A stretch of DNA of 64,000 nucleotides from Symsagittifera roscoffensis (lineage: Eukaryota > Xenacoelomorpha > Acoela > Convolutidae), in assembly GCF_963678635.1 (NCBI RefSeq), contig NC_087067.1, positions 29,378,403-29,442,402 on the forward strand. Reading direction: 5' to 3'. Positions 24,376 to 35,344 of this stretch are shown in pieces. The notes under the pieces were generated by a model. It made no database searches. It had not been told where the DNA came from and saw only the letters and a list, made by a program, of their open reading frames with translations. Every line of letters starts with the position of its first letter. Positions within the stretch are counted from its first letter, which is position 1. Both the position numbers and the translations under genes were made by a program.

Positions 24376-24651
24376 AAAACGGCAAACCATTTCTTGTTGG
24401 CGGCACAGTTGCTCATAGTGACAGTTACTATGACTTGTGTAAACGGACAAAACCATTCTGCATTCATGTCGACTGGAGGTGGATTGAATCAAACTGACTC
24501 ATTCATGTCTTCTGATGGATGGGCTCAGAATGGCTCAATCGCAGCAGGTTTTCCTACTGGAGATGGATTGAATGAAACATACCCGTTTATGCCTGCTGGT
24601 GGATTGATTCAGAACGGCTCAGTCGCGGGAGATTTTCCGACTGGAAACTAA
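24376..24651 (+). CDS. Secreted, N-glycosylation-rich repeat peptide (terminal exon, start codon elsewhere)
   Basis: The frame opens right after an acceptor (TTTTTCTTTTCTAG, ending at 24375) with AAA ACG GCA and runs to TAA at 24649. The first ~23 residues (KTANHFLLAAQLLIVTVTM, then TCVNGQ) form a good signal peptide but contain no Met before the hydrophobic core. The initiator must therefore come from an upstream exon or a spliced leader, joined in phase 0. The mature part of about 65 residues has two ~28-residue repeats: GLNQTDSFMSSDGWAQNGS and GLNETYPFMPAGGLIQNGS, each ending in FPTG. Five N-glycosylation sequons are present (NHS, NQT, NGS, NET, NGS) and there is only one Cys, at the signal-peptide end. 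It is extracellular, with no recognised family; it could be a mucin-like, adhesive or peptide-precursor product. The upstream exon was not found. Confidence 0.6.
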   Translation, partial: KTANHFLLAAQLLIVTVTMTCVNGQNHSAFMSTGGGLNQTDSFMSSDGWAQNGSIAAGFPTGDGLNETYPFMPAGGLIQNGSVAGDFPTGN

Positions 24652-25500
24652 ACAGACTTAATCCCTAACTCGATGATGAATGGCACCAGTACTAGTTGAT
24701 TGCAGAAGAAAACACTGACTATAAATAGAGATTCGATTGAAGAAAAAATATATAATTAGTATGCAAACTGAGTTTATTTCATATCAAATGCAGCTGTTAT
24801 CAGACCCTTATAGATCAAAGATAACTCGAAGTTTTTAAGTATCCAAACAAATTGTTATAGATAGACCCCTACCAGTGAAATGTTCACTTTGACATCGTCA
24901 TGTAGTTAATCCGATCAGTACTCTTGCTTTAAGTTTACCAAAACTTGACCAATTTTGCACAAACTATGCAGAGAAAGACTAGACAGTTTAGGTATCTCCT
25001 CTGTATTTAGCCGAAATAAAAAAGTAACCGAATTCTGGTAAAATTTGAGAATGATTCTAGAAATTTTTGTTTTTGAATATTTTCTACCATATCTTTAGTT
25101 CTTCAAGAGTTTATAGGAACTTATTTACAGGACCTCTTAATTGTCTGGAAATCTAAATTTTCATTTTGAATTACAAAGTTAAAAAGCCTCACATAAATAC
25201 AAAAAAATGCTTTTAGGAAAAGTATCGACACTTTTTTTCTATCTTTTACACGCAATGTCAGTTTAGTTCAGTTTGATTTGACGATTTCAAGTGTGTTTTT
25301 GAATATTTTAAATCGTTTTATATTTTCAGGAAAGCCAGCTAATGGTACTTTTACTCTTTAATGGCACAAATCATTGCGTAACAGGCTTTTTACTTCAAAA
25401 ACCAAATCTCTGGACTATTAATTTTAACAAGCGTTGAGCAATAAGATTTTACAAGCTACGATTGATCAGACAGGCAACAACTAATAGACAATAAAAAACA
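24652..25500. other. Intergenic, no gene seen
   Basis: AT-rich, without recognisable exons or repeats. Confidence 0.4.
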
Positions 25501-25514
25501 AAAAATTTACACAG

Positions 25515-26200
25515 TTAGGCGAAGTCTTGACTTGCGCTGCGCTCTAAACTATCTGATGTTTTTGGACAATGGGTCGATGTATGGTTCCAACTGCTCAAAA
25601 ACCACGTGTCTTCTGATATATTTTCAACTTATAATTTTTTTGTCAAATAGTTTCTCCAGATTGTGGAGAATGTTTTGCCCTAGCTGTTTTGACAGTCGAT
25701 GTTTGTCCTTCCTTGACACATGATTCGGCCTTACGGTATTGACGTTACTCGTTTCTGGGCTGGAATGAAACTTTCCTGAATTTTCCCCTACATCAGTCGT
25801 GTTAGTGTCCTATTTCCTTGGGCTGTTGTTGTGGGCTTCAATCATCTCCTCGCAACCAGTTTCAGCCAACACAGTCACTGGGGGTTGTGACGCTTGAATT
25901 TAACTTTCTGAACTGGAAATTCTCATCATATTCCTCGAAAACTTTGAGCTTTGCGTGCAACTTCCGTTCATGGTCTTCTTGTGAATGGAGATCAACGTCG
26001 TAAATTTAACGGAACCTTTTATCGTGCTTCACCGACCAGTTCACTGCACATATCATCCTTGGTTGCTGTTGCATCGCCCGTTCTGCTTTTTTTTCTGCAG
26101 CTTCGATTTCCCTCCCATCGCTCGTTTTCGCTAAGCTTGATTTTGTTTGCAACTTAGTCCCTCTATCTGATCTTGCTTTATTCATCGTGTTCAATCTTGA
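25515..26200 (-). pseudogene. Less AT-rich block with broken minus-strand frames, possibly a decayed transposon
   Basis: Base composition and codon-like periodicity differ from the flanks. The minus strand carries short polar frames separated by stops (for example KTSDGREIEAAEKKAERAMQ near 26085-26145 and EDHERKLHAKLKVFEEYDEN near 25920-25980). No domain could be named. It may be a LINE or DNA-transposon relic. Confidence 0.25.
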
Positions 26201-26820
26201 TTTCCAATTTGACTGTCTTCTATTACAAAACTGTAAAAGTGTTTTTTTTTTCGCTTGTTTTTTAGTATTTAGTGCATATTATTTCGTTCTGGTCGAGCTG
26301 TGTTCGGTTTTGACCTTGTTCCTTGCTATAGCAATATAACTAACTTTGTGTCACAATCATTTTATATCAGTTTTACTTGACATTGCTTAGGGTGGCAATG
26401 TGTCTATAAATATCTCTCGACACATCCTCACCCCCCTCCCACCACACGCAATATCAATTAAAACTAATATAATCAGGTTAATTTTTTCGAACTTTTTAAT
26501 CACTTCCTCTTTTCGGGAAACTTTGTTGAACATAATGATATATTCGGATCAACCGTACAATTCCCCTCCCGCTAACTGATTCAGGGGGGATAAAATAATG
26601 GCTTTTCATGAATTAACTTAGAGGGCAAAATAAATTGATCTAATTAATCAAAAATATTAATTAAAAAATAAATATAGTTTTGGAATAAAATATGAATAAA
26701 ATTTTGGTAATTAACAGTATAAATTGGTATTCCTTTTGAGAAATTTTCTCAAGCAGTCTATTCTGCAATTTTGTTTGAAATGAATATTTTATACAAAATC
26801 AATTTTCAAAATTAAAACGT
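26201..26820. other. Left flank of the inverted-repeat unit, no gene seen
   Basis: AT-rich, no recognisable gene. The last bases before the terminus read AAAACGT and are not matched beyond the right terminus. Confidence 0.4.
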
Positions 26821-26841
26821 CCCGCACCGAGCTCCCATGGA

Positions 26842-27006
26842 TCCTAATCGATTATATTGTCATTATATAGACAGTGTTTATGAAATTACAAAATAATCGA
26901 TTACAAAACAATGTATAATCGATTATTTTTGAAAGAAAATGAAACTTGTTTTAAAAGCAAAATAATCCATTTTTAATCGATAATAATCGATTATAATCGA
27001 TTATAA
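26842..27006. repeat. Left subterminal array of TAATCGATTA motifs
   Basis: At least five copies of the palindromic core AATCGATT, some joined as AATCGATTATAATCGATT, within 165 bp just inside the left terminal repeat. The core has homeodomain-like TAAT half-sites, but which protein binds is unknown. Confidence 0.7.
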
Positions 27007-27010
27007 TTAC

Positions 27011-28446
27011 GAACTTCTTCTTTTAAATTTTCAGGAAAACTGTTACCAATGTCAGTTGCTAAAATTAAATTCTCTTCAATATATTTTCAAAAGTTTTTTT
27101 TTACAATTTTTTTTCTAATTTTTCGAAAAAAAACTTTTGAAATTGTGCGACCTCAAATTGTTTCTAAAATACGGAGTTAGCTTCAAACATGACAATTTAC
27201 ATTTACATTTACATTCAAACCTGACAAAATATGAGTAACCCTTCGTAGTTTTTTATTAGTTTACCCTGGAAACGGAATTTTTCTTGATTATACGTTAACT
27301 CTTGATTATCACTGACCCTTTTCCAGAAAGGTCACTCATAGTTATTCCAGAAATTATTACTTGAATTTTATGGTCGGGGCTGGCAGCTGTTATGGTAAAT
27401 GGTTTTCGCAAACAAAGAGGACTTATTAAAATTAAATTATGTACCTTATTAATTAAATTATGGTTAAATTATGTACCTCAAAAAACTTGTAAAAAGTCTT
27501 TTTTGTTTAAGAATATCATTTGCCATTGTAACTGCCATGTCCGACCGAGTTTTTTNNNNNNNNNNNNNNNNNNNNNNNNNNNNNNNNNNNNNNNNNNNNN
27601 NNNNNNNNNNNNNNNNNNNNNNNNNNNNNNNNNNNNNNNNNNNNNNNNNNNNNNNNNNNNNNNNNNNNNNNNNNNNNNNNNNNNNNNNNNNNNNNNNNNN
27701 NNNNNNNNNNNNNNNNNNNNNNNNNNNNNNNNNNNNNNNNNNNNNNNNNNNNNNNGAGATAAGACGATTTTGGCGATTTTTTCAAAAATTTTCAGAAAAC
27801 TCAGTTTACAAAATAATTTGAAATTCCTAACTTTGTAGTTGAGTGCTCTCAGGGCACTCTCAGGAGTTACAAATCTTGCCACATGCGACTGCTCAAATGC
27901 GACTGCTAAAATGATTTTAGTTTCCGAGATGTGACGTTTTTTTGATTTTTTTTTTCAAAATTTCTCCAAGAAATTATCTACAAAAAGTTCGCAAAATTGG
28001 AAACTACCAACTTGATGAAGACACAACCTTATTGTCAGCGTATACCGAAGAATCTCAAATCTTGCCTCTAATTATGAATGCTCGATTCGTTTTAGTTTAA
28101 TAAATTCAATTTTTTCGGGAATCTTAAGTTCAAAATATTCACGAAATTTGAAATTCCCAACCGTATAGTAGGTGCTATCAGGGGCTCTCAGTGCTTGCAA
28201 ATCTGGCCTCCAATTTTCTCCAGAGGCCCATTAAGTTTTCAAGATAACGCTTTTATGGTTTTTCAAATTGGGAAATAAAGAAATTAAAAAGAAATTGCTT
28301 TTGTTCTACCTTGGCCGAGTTGGTTTCCGCTTATATTATCTCAGCTTAAGGGCCTCATATTGCGTGTCGACCAGCCAATACATAAATTTAGATTGGTATA
28401 TGTTATCGCCGTTTTTTTTCTGAATCAGATTTACTAATTTTTAGAA
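27011..28446. other. Upstream region of BEN-like gene A, with an assembly gap
   Basis: AT-rich, no exon recognised. Positions 27556-27755 are 200 N's, the usual placeholder for a scaffold gap of unknown length, so an exon may be missing here. A short ACATTT repeat lies near 27200. Confidence 0.5.
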
Positions 28447-28764
28447 ATGAACATATCCGAATCAGCAGCACCAAATATATGGAATGGGATGGACTTGAGC
28501 AAAATGTCCAATAGCCCCGAAAAATTTGGGCGGCAATTGGCAAAGCCTGTTTTTGGGGAGGGTTCAAGTTGTGTCCTAATTTACTTTAGGCTTGGGGGAA
28601 ATGAAAGCTTTCAAGCCACTAGGCACAAATTGAGCCCGGTGTTGGAAAAAATGTTCACGGATGCTGTCCGCCAGAAGTTCCAATCAACCGACCAAATAGA
28701 AAGGACAGTTAGGGGGGCAAACATCTGGGGTTACGAGCTCCGAAAAAGACTTCTGAACAACTGA
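28447..28764 (+). CDS. BEN-like domain protein A (short, single visible exon)
   Basis: The 105-aa frame from ATG at 28447 to TGA is directly preceded by an acceptor-like TTTTTAG ending at 28444. Residues ~13-100 fit the BEN pattern: a first helix with MDLSKMSNSPEKFGRQLAK, a short middle (VFGEGSS) and a second helical half (KLSPVLEKMFTDAVRQKF), then a basic end (YELRKRLLNN). It also aligns with gene B of this window: W-N-G-M-D-L against W-E-G-C-D-L, KFGRQL against KYGRKI, then YFRLGG against MVRLGS. BEN domains are known DNA- and chromatin-binding modules. At 105 aa this is little more than the domain; more exons may lie upstream, possibly in the gap. The domain call is by eye and moderate. 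Confidence 0.5.
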   Translation: MNISESAAPNIWNGMDLSKMSNSPEKFGRQLAKPVFGEGSSCVLIYFRLGGNESFQATRHKLSPVLEKMFTDAVRQKFQSTDQIERTVRGANIWGYELRKRLLNN

Positions 28765-29034
28765 AACGATTTGATTACTTCACTTTTAAAAAAGTTTGAG
28801 GCTGATTAGATTTTGTATCGTTTTGTATTTTTTCCCCGGTTTAACATTTCGGAGCCATAAAAATAACTTGCCTTCATTCGAAATAGAAAGCAGTTAAAAT
28901 TATTTCAATGCTTATTTAAGCTTTTTATTTTCACAATCAATGCGAGCCGACCTCTTTCATTCAATGTTTGTTGCAAAACATTCATTTCGAATCAAGGAAT
29001 GGTGCTAAACGATATATAGTTGCAAACGATACAT
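28765..29034. other. 3' region of BEN-like gene A
   Basis: AT-rich; no canonical AATAAA was found close to the stop codon. Confidence 0.35.
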
Positions 29035-29080
29035 ATTCTGGTTTTAACGCGTTCATCAATCAACGCGTTAAAACCAGAAT
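29035..29080. repeat. Perfect 19-bp hairpin with 8-base loop
   Basis: Arms 29035-29053 (ATTCTGGTTTTAACGCGTT) and 29062-29080 are exact reverse complements separated by CATCAATC. The right arm is also the start of the 29062-29230 direct repeat. Confidence 0.9.
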
Positions 29081-29605
29081 TTGTCAAAAAAGTATTTCTT
29101 CAAGAGTTTCGGTCATTGTAAGTCAAAACACTTTGATTTGGTTGGGCTATCAAATTCTAGTAGATTGATGTGTTAAAAAACATGTTATTTGAAAAGCAAG
29201 TGATTGTCTGTTAGCTATTTTTGAGATATTTTTTGAAAATTTTTTCAACTTATTTCAGATAAGTACCTGACGTTCAATTATTTTAACCTTATCCTCAGAA
29301 AATCTGATTCTTCAGAAACATCAAGATAACAATTAAAGGTTAGCTTTTGATAATGAATGTCATTATTTTTAAAATTAAAACTTTAATTATCTTCAGTATA
29401 ATTGTTCTTTTTGTTCAGTTAAATATCAGCAATAAACGCGTTGAAACCAGAATATGTCAAAACAGTTTTTCTTCAAGAGTTTCGGTCAATGTAAGTCAAA
29501 GCACTTTGATTTGGATGAGCTATCAATTTCTAGGAGTTTGATGTGTTAAAAAACATGTTATTTGAAAAGCAAGTGATTGACTGTTAGCTATTTTGAGACA
29601 TTTTT
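29062..29605. repeat. Pair of ~168-bp direct repeats (29062-29230 and 29436-29605)
   Basis: Both begin near ACGCGTT[A/G]AAACCAGAAT and share TTCTTCAAGAGTTTCGGTCA and ATGTGTTAAAAAACATG, at roughly 90% identity. Only the first copy has the extra left arm that makes the hairpin. No protein is supported. Confidence 0.8.
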
Positions 29606-30140
29606 AAAAACCCATTCAAACTGCTCCTAATAGGCGTTTTGGATTCCCCAATATTTTGTGAAGACTCTCCAAAAACTCGCTATAGGCTCAAAGAAAGATC
29701 AATAAAAGTTTCAGAATTTTTTTAAACTCAAATTGATTTCAGTCATTGCCTACTTTTCCAAACGCTCTCAAAGGTCACTTTGTTTTTGCAATCACTTTGT
29801 TAGGTGCACTAAATCTTCGCAATAGCTTTACGATTGGTTTTAAAGGCTTTCTTTTGGTACAATTCATTTTGCTTCTACACAAACAACACAACTTGACAAA
29901 TTTTTCCTTAGTATTCAGGTTTTTGCTCATGTTTTCCTCTGAGTTTTATCTTTCCTCTGGTTTTGCAGTTTTCCTATGCATATGTTTACAATGTTTTTTA
30001 TAAAAATTTGGAGCATTACGAGGCCAAACTGTGCATTTTGTGAATTGCAAGAGGTTTCCGCTACAGGAAAAATTCAAATATGCCGCGGAATCCGCAACAT
30101 TGCTGTTCTTCTTTGATCTTCTCTACTGTACTATCCTCCC
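29606..30140. other. Spacer, no gene seen
   Basis: AT-rich, hydrophobic chance frames only. Confidence 0.35.
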
Positions 30141-30144
30141 AGTT

Positions 30145-31130
30145 GAAGTCAAGGTTTGGTGCAAACCATTCGATTTGAATCAATGGCTGGTGTAAGCCGT
30201 TTAGAGTTGGTGCAAACCATACAATTTAACTCAGCTTGGTTCAACTAATTGACTTGAAAACAATTTTTTTTGCAATCCTCCCAGTTCAAGTCAAGGTTTG
30301 ATGCAAACCATTCAATTTGAATCAATGGTTGGTGTAAGCCAATTAAAGTTTGGTGCAAGCCATTCAATTTAACTCATTTTGGTTAAACTAATTGACTTGA
30401 AAACAATTTTTTTGCAATCTTCCCAGTTGAGTCAAGGTTTGGTGCAAACCATTCAGTTCTGGAACTTAGCAAACGCTTACTTTATTACAACAGCTTGGTG
30501 CAAACCACTCACTTAAATTGATGTTTGGTGAAAGCTTTCTCTGTAAATCAAAGATTGGCGCCAGACAATCAGTTCTATTCAAGAATTGGTGCAAAATATT
30601 CCATTCTAGCGAAATTTGATACCAGCTATTCAGTTCAAATCAATGTTTGGTGCAAACCATTCGATTTGAATCAATGGTTGGTGTAAGCAATTCAAAGTTT
30701 GGTGCAAAACCATTCAATTTAACTAGTTTTGTTTAATCCTCCCAGTTCAAGTCCTCCCTTTTTTGTAATCCTCCCTTTTTTTGCAATCCTCCCAGTTCAA
30801 GTCAAAATTTGGTGCAAACCATTTGATTTGAATCAATGGTTGGTGTGAGCCGTTTAAAACTTGGTGCAAACCATACAATTCAGCTCAAAGTTTGCTTTAA
30901 GTAATTGACTTGAGATTTAATTTTTTGCAATCCTTGTAGTTGCAGTCAGGAGATTTAGTTCAGAGCAATGTTTGGTCCAACCCAATCTTTTACTTTCAAA
31001 CTTCGTTGCAAACCACTTGCTTCCAATCATCATTTGGTGCAAGCCATTCGATTTCAATCAAGTTTTCATCGTGAATCAAAGTCCAATGCAAGACATATAT
31101 TCTAGTCAAGATTTGGGGCAATTTATTCAT
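30145..31130. repeat. Degenerate tandem array built on TTTGGTGCAAACCATTC
   Basis: About 20 imperfect copies of a ~40-bp unit (TTTGGTGCAAACCATTCAAT, then TTGAATCAATGG or a variant). Longer blocks of ~140 bp that include CAATCCTCCCAGTTCAAGTC repeat near 30130, 30275, 30415 and 30785. The core contains the near-palindrome TGGTGCAAACCA. Confidence 0.8.
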
Positions 31131-31482
31131 TCATTGAAAAAATTAGTTGCTAACAATTCATATCAGTGAATTGTTTCGAAAAGAAAGTCATTCGGTTCGA
31201 AATAAGTTTGAGCTAATTGTTTGATCTTTTGAGAAATCTGTGAACGCCATTCAGTTCATTGCGAAAATAAAGTTGTTGTTGTTGTTAATCATCTCAGTTT
31301 TTGTGTTTCAAATTATTTTTTTTTCCAAAATACTGCTGTTTCAGTTTGGTATTGTTTCGTTAGAGCTTTCAAAGAAATTCCCGTTTTTTGGTTGTTAGAT
31401 GGATGTTTTTTTTAAATTTTGATAATGTTGTTTTGATTCAGTTTTTTGTAAGGTAGAAAGTTCAGGTTTCAAACTGTTTGAG
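31131..31482. other. Upstream region of BEN-like gene B
   Basis: No exon recognised. It ends with an acceptor-like TTCAG at 31461-31465, 17 bases before the start codon, suggesting a 5' intron or trans-splice site. A TTG repeat lies at about 31270-31285. Confidence 0.4.
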
Positions 31483-33243
31483 ATGTCTAGCTCCCGTCAA
31501 GGAAACCGTGTGTTGAACAACCACATAAGAGAGCTAGAAAGTACCGTTAGACAGCATCTCGCTAATACCTGGATTCTTGCGTTCTACTTCCACGATCGAA
31601 GACCGGGCTGCTTGCGGGTGCTCTCTGATCAAATAAAAAACCACGTTGATGTGCCACAAACATATCAAGTACATAGACTTAATTTTGATTAGTTTTGGTT
31701 AGGGGTCGCCTTGCACCGCTAGGAACTGCTTTTTTGTAGAGGAATCAGATCATCACAATTCATTTCGGAAAGAAGTCGTATTCTGCTAGAATCTATGCCA
31801 TTGGTCCCGAACATTACATCCAAGCAGAAATGATGAAACTTTCCTATGCCTGGAAGAACCTCGCCGCTGATAATGAGGAGCCACTTTACGAACATGAACC
31901 GTACATTCCTTCAACTTCGGTTGAGACATCGACCTCAGTTCAAGTTCCTCCAGTTTATACTGAGCTTCAGCCTTCGCCCCACATTTTGAGAACTGTTCTA
32001 GTATCTAATTTTACTGCGGGTATTTCGGAGCTCGGTTCTAACCCCGGTTATATTGACCAAATTGGCCAGCAAGCGTACAGCTCGCCCAACCGGTATTTAG
32101 TTTTTGGATTTTTCAGATTTGAGTTCTTGTATTTTGAGTGCAAGTCATTTATGGATTGAAGATTTCAGTTTGTCCAAATAGTTTATTTGATTTAAATTGT
32201 CATATGTTGAGTGCTCCTCATTTTAGGTAGAAAGTTTCAATCCTTCTGACTTTGGAAACTACGTTCCGTTTCAAACACAGGAACCACAACAGAGGCAACC
32301 TGAGCTTTCGGCCTCAGTAGAGCCGCCATCCAAACGCCGAAAAAATTTGTTCCATGCGCATGATTTCGCAACTGAAAATGATCAGTACACTCAAAGCCGT
32401 AATCAACATATAAAACACTCCCTTGCGCATCAACAACCCTCAACCTCAAACTGTGACTATAGAACTTGCCCCGGTTTGTTTTTGAAATGTTTTTTGAAAG
32501 AAATGACGTATAATTTATGCACGATATCTGATTGGATCGTTTTAAGAATATTATAGCAAGAAACGATAAGTCATCCCTAACACTCAATGAGGGGGTTGGT
32601 AGCTTCATGAGATCAATGGTTGATACCTCTGTTCGTCTTGATAAGTCATTGAAGTCTTTGGTACGTTCATTCATTACATCACAATAACTGAAAAATTAAA
32701 ACAATTAATTAGATTTTTTTCCTTTCATCTATATCTGCCCATAGGTTGGACGAGTAGAGACTTTCATAGGTAAACCAGTACCGGTTGACAACTCAAGTGA
32801 AAAAGTTGAATGGGAAGGTTGTGATTTGTTGCAAGTATCTGCTTCTAACGTGGCTAAGTATGGAAGAAAAATTGGATGTAAAATTTGGAGTGAACAACAA
32901 ATAATGGAGCACATGGTTCGCCTCGGAAGTCACACGGTTCACACTGCCGCCCTGCTTTCCCAGAATCTGGAAAAAAGTTTGGGAGCGTGAGTTAATACCT
33001 ATAGTTAAAGTCTGGTTTTTTCTGACAAGTTTATTGATGTACCATGGAATAAATGAGTGTTTAGAAGCAATTAAAACCAAGTACGCCAACTTCCCCATGG
33101 AGGCATATGAAGAAGCCAAGGCCAGTCTCAATCGCCTGGGACCAGAACTTATCCTGCAACGTCGGCAGGCTGCCGCAATAAACCTTGCTCGAGCACAGGA
33201 GGCCTTGAATGCTATTGACCAGAATATTCAACAAACTGATTAG
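31483..33243 (+). CDS. BEN-like domain protein B, six exons
   Basis: Exons 31483-31668, 31740-32092, 32235-32473, 32557-32660, 32745-32986 and 33030-33243 join through GT-AG junctions with matching phases (0, 2, 1, 0, 2) into 445 aa. The exon 3 acceptor (GTAGAAAG|T) was chosen over the earlier TTTTAG because only it keeps the frame; this junction is the least sure. Exons 1-2 encode a unique N-terminal domain (NNHIRELESTVRQHL, ITIHFGKKSYSARIYAIGPE). Exons 2-3 are Pro/Ser/Gln-rich and disordered, with a basic PSKRRK segment that could be a nuclear signal. Exons 5-6 carry the BEN-like region: WEGCDLLQVSASNVAKYGRK, then KIWSEQQIMEHMVRLG, then ECLEAIKTKYANFP. The tail is Ala/Gln-rich and helical. 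It is probably a nuclear DNA-binding regulator, and a paralogue of gene A. Confidence 0.6.
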
Positions 33244-33312
33244 CTTAATTTAAAAATGCGAAGGCTTCAATTTCTGAAAAAAAAACTAAGAAAAACCTCG
33301 CCTAAAAGCTCT

Positions 33313-33790
33313 GTTAGCGCTTCCTTTAACCGTTAGTTGTTCTGCTGTCTTTCTGGAGAGTTTGATATTTCGAATAACTTAAAAAGTTCGAACATAAGGC
33401 TTGTGGAATATATTCACCATACTAAAAGTTTGTTCTTTCATAATTAATGCTCATTGTAAACATTTCCGTGGTCATTGCAATAAATTCTGTAACTTTTTTT
33501 GCAAGAAATGATTAAAATTTGATGGTGCAGGAATTCTGGATCATTTAAACTATAAATCTAATTTTTGGTTTTTTGCAATTTATTTTAAGAACAGTTTATG
33601 TTCTCTGATAAAAATCAACTCTGTTCTGTTAATAATCATAAAACACTCTGTTAGCGCTTCTTTTCACCGCTGTCTTTGTAAATTTGAGGCAAAGCCTGAA
33701 TTTAAGAGAGTTCCACGTTTTTCACGAGAGTTTAATATTTCGAATAATTTAAAAAGTTCGAACATAATGCTTGTTGAATAATTTTACCAT
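33313..33790. repeat. Duplicated ~110-140-bp segment after gene B
   Basis: CTCTGTTAGCGCTTC starts at about 33311 and 33649; TTTCGAATAA...AAAAAGTTCGAACATAA follows both. The second copy has extra sequence in its middle and leads straight into the minisatellite. Confidence 0.7.
33479..33484 (+). terminator. Candidate polyadenylation signal of BEN-like gene B
   Basis: AATAAA about 235 bases after the stop codon, in AT-rich sequence. Confidence 0.45.
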
Positions 33791-33799
33791 TCTGGTCAG

Positions 33800-35312
33800 T
33801 TTTTGTGTGTCTGTATAAGTGGCCTTATGTTTGTCTGTGTATGTGCCCGTACGTGTCTGTGTGCTCCTATGTGTTTCTGTATATGTGACCATACGTGTGT
33901 CTGTATAAGTGGCCCTATGTGTGTCTGTACTCGTGCTACTATGTGTGTCTGTGTATCTGCCCGTACGTGTGTCTGTAGGTGTGCTCCTATGTGTGTCTGT
34001 ATATGTGACCATACGTGTGTCTGTAGAAGTGGCCCTATGTGTGTCTGTACTTATGCCACTATATGTGTCTGTGTATGTGCACCTACGTGTGTCTATATAT
34101 GTGCTCCTATATGTTTCTGTTTATGTGACCTTACGTGTGTCTGTAAATGTGGTCTTATGTGTGTCTGTACTTGTGCCACTGTGTGTCTGTGTATGTGCCC
34201 CTAAGTGTCTGTATTTGTGCCCCTATCTGAGTCTGTATATGTGACCCTACGTGTGTGTGATTGTGAGCCCCATGTGTTTCTGTATGTGTGGCCTATGTGT
34301 GTCTGTATGTGTGCCATTTTGTGTGTCTGCATATATGACCCTACGTGTGTCTGTATGAGTGCCCCTATGTGTTTCAGTATGTGTGCCCCTTTGTGTGTCT
34401 GTATATTTGCACCCATGTGTGTCTGTATATTTGCACCCATGTGTGTGTACATGTGCCCGTTCGTGTGTCTGTATGTGTGACCCCGTGTTTGTCTGTATAT
34501 CTGCCCGTACTTGTGACTGTATGTGCCTCTATGTGTTTCTGTACGTGTGTCTGTGTGTGCCCCTATATGTGTCTGTATGCCTGCCGCTATGCACGTCTAT
34601 GTGCTTGTACGTGTGTCTGTATGTGTGTCTGTATTTGTGCCCGTAGGTGTGTCTGTATATGTGCCCCATATGTGTCTGTATATGTCTTGTACGTGTCTGT
34701 GTGTGTGCGCCCCTGTGTCTGTATATGTGCTCCTACATATGTCTGTATGTGTGCCCATACGTGCTTCTGTATGTGTGCCCCTACGTGTCTGTAATTGTGC
34801 CCGACGTGTCTGTATATGTTCCCCTATGTGTGTCTGTATTCCTGCTCCTACGTCTGTCTGTATGTGTGCCCCTATGTGTTACTGTAGGTGTGTCTGTACG
34901 TGTGCCCCTGTATGTGTCTGTATGCCTGCCCCTATGCACATCTGTATGTGCCCGTGCGTGTGTCTGTATGTGTGACCCTATGTGTGTCTGTATTTGTGCA
35001 CGTACGTGTGTCTGTATATGTTCCCATACTTGTGTCTGTATGTGTGCGCCTGTTTATGTGCCCGTACAAGGGTCTGTATGGGTGGCCCTACATGTGTCTC
35101 TATGTGTGCCCATACGTGTTTCTGTATGTGTGCCCCTACGTGTGTCTGTAGTTGTGCCCCAGCGTGTCTGTATGGGTTCCCCTCTGTGTGTCTGTATTTT
35201 TGCTCCTACGTGTCCGTTACTGTGCCCCTTTGTGTTTCTGTAGGTGTGTCTGTATGTGTGTCCCTATATGTGTCTGTATTTGTGCCCGTACGTGTGTCTG
35301 TATGTGTGGCCA

Positions 35313-35344
<32 letters not shown>

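Noticed and set aside
27392-27882. Open frames spanning the 27.5-27.9 kb region
   Set aside because: They run through 200 unknown bases, so the frame is artificial.
32227-32234. Exon 3 of BEN-like gene B starting at the first TTTTAG
   Set aside because: Joined to the only good exon 2 donor it gives an immediate in-frame stop; the AG eight bases later keeps the frame.
32237-32674. 145-codon minus-strand frame
   Set aside because: Antisense to exons 3-4 of BEN-like gene B, whose splice phases support the plus strand.
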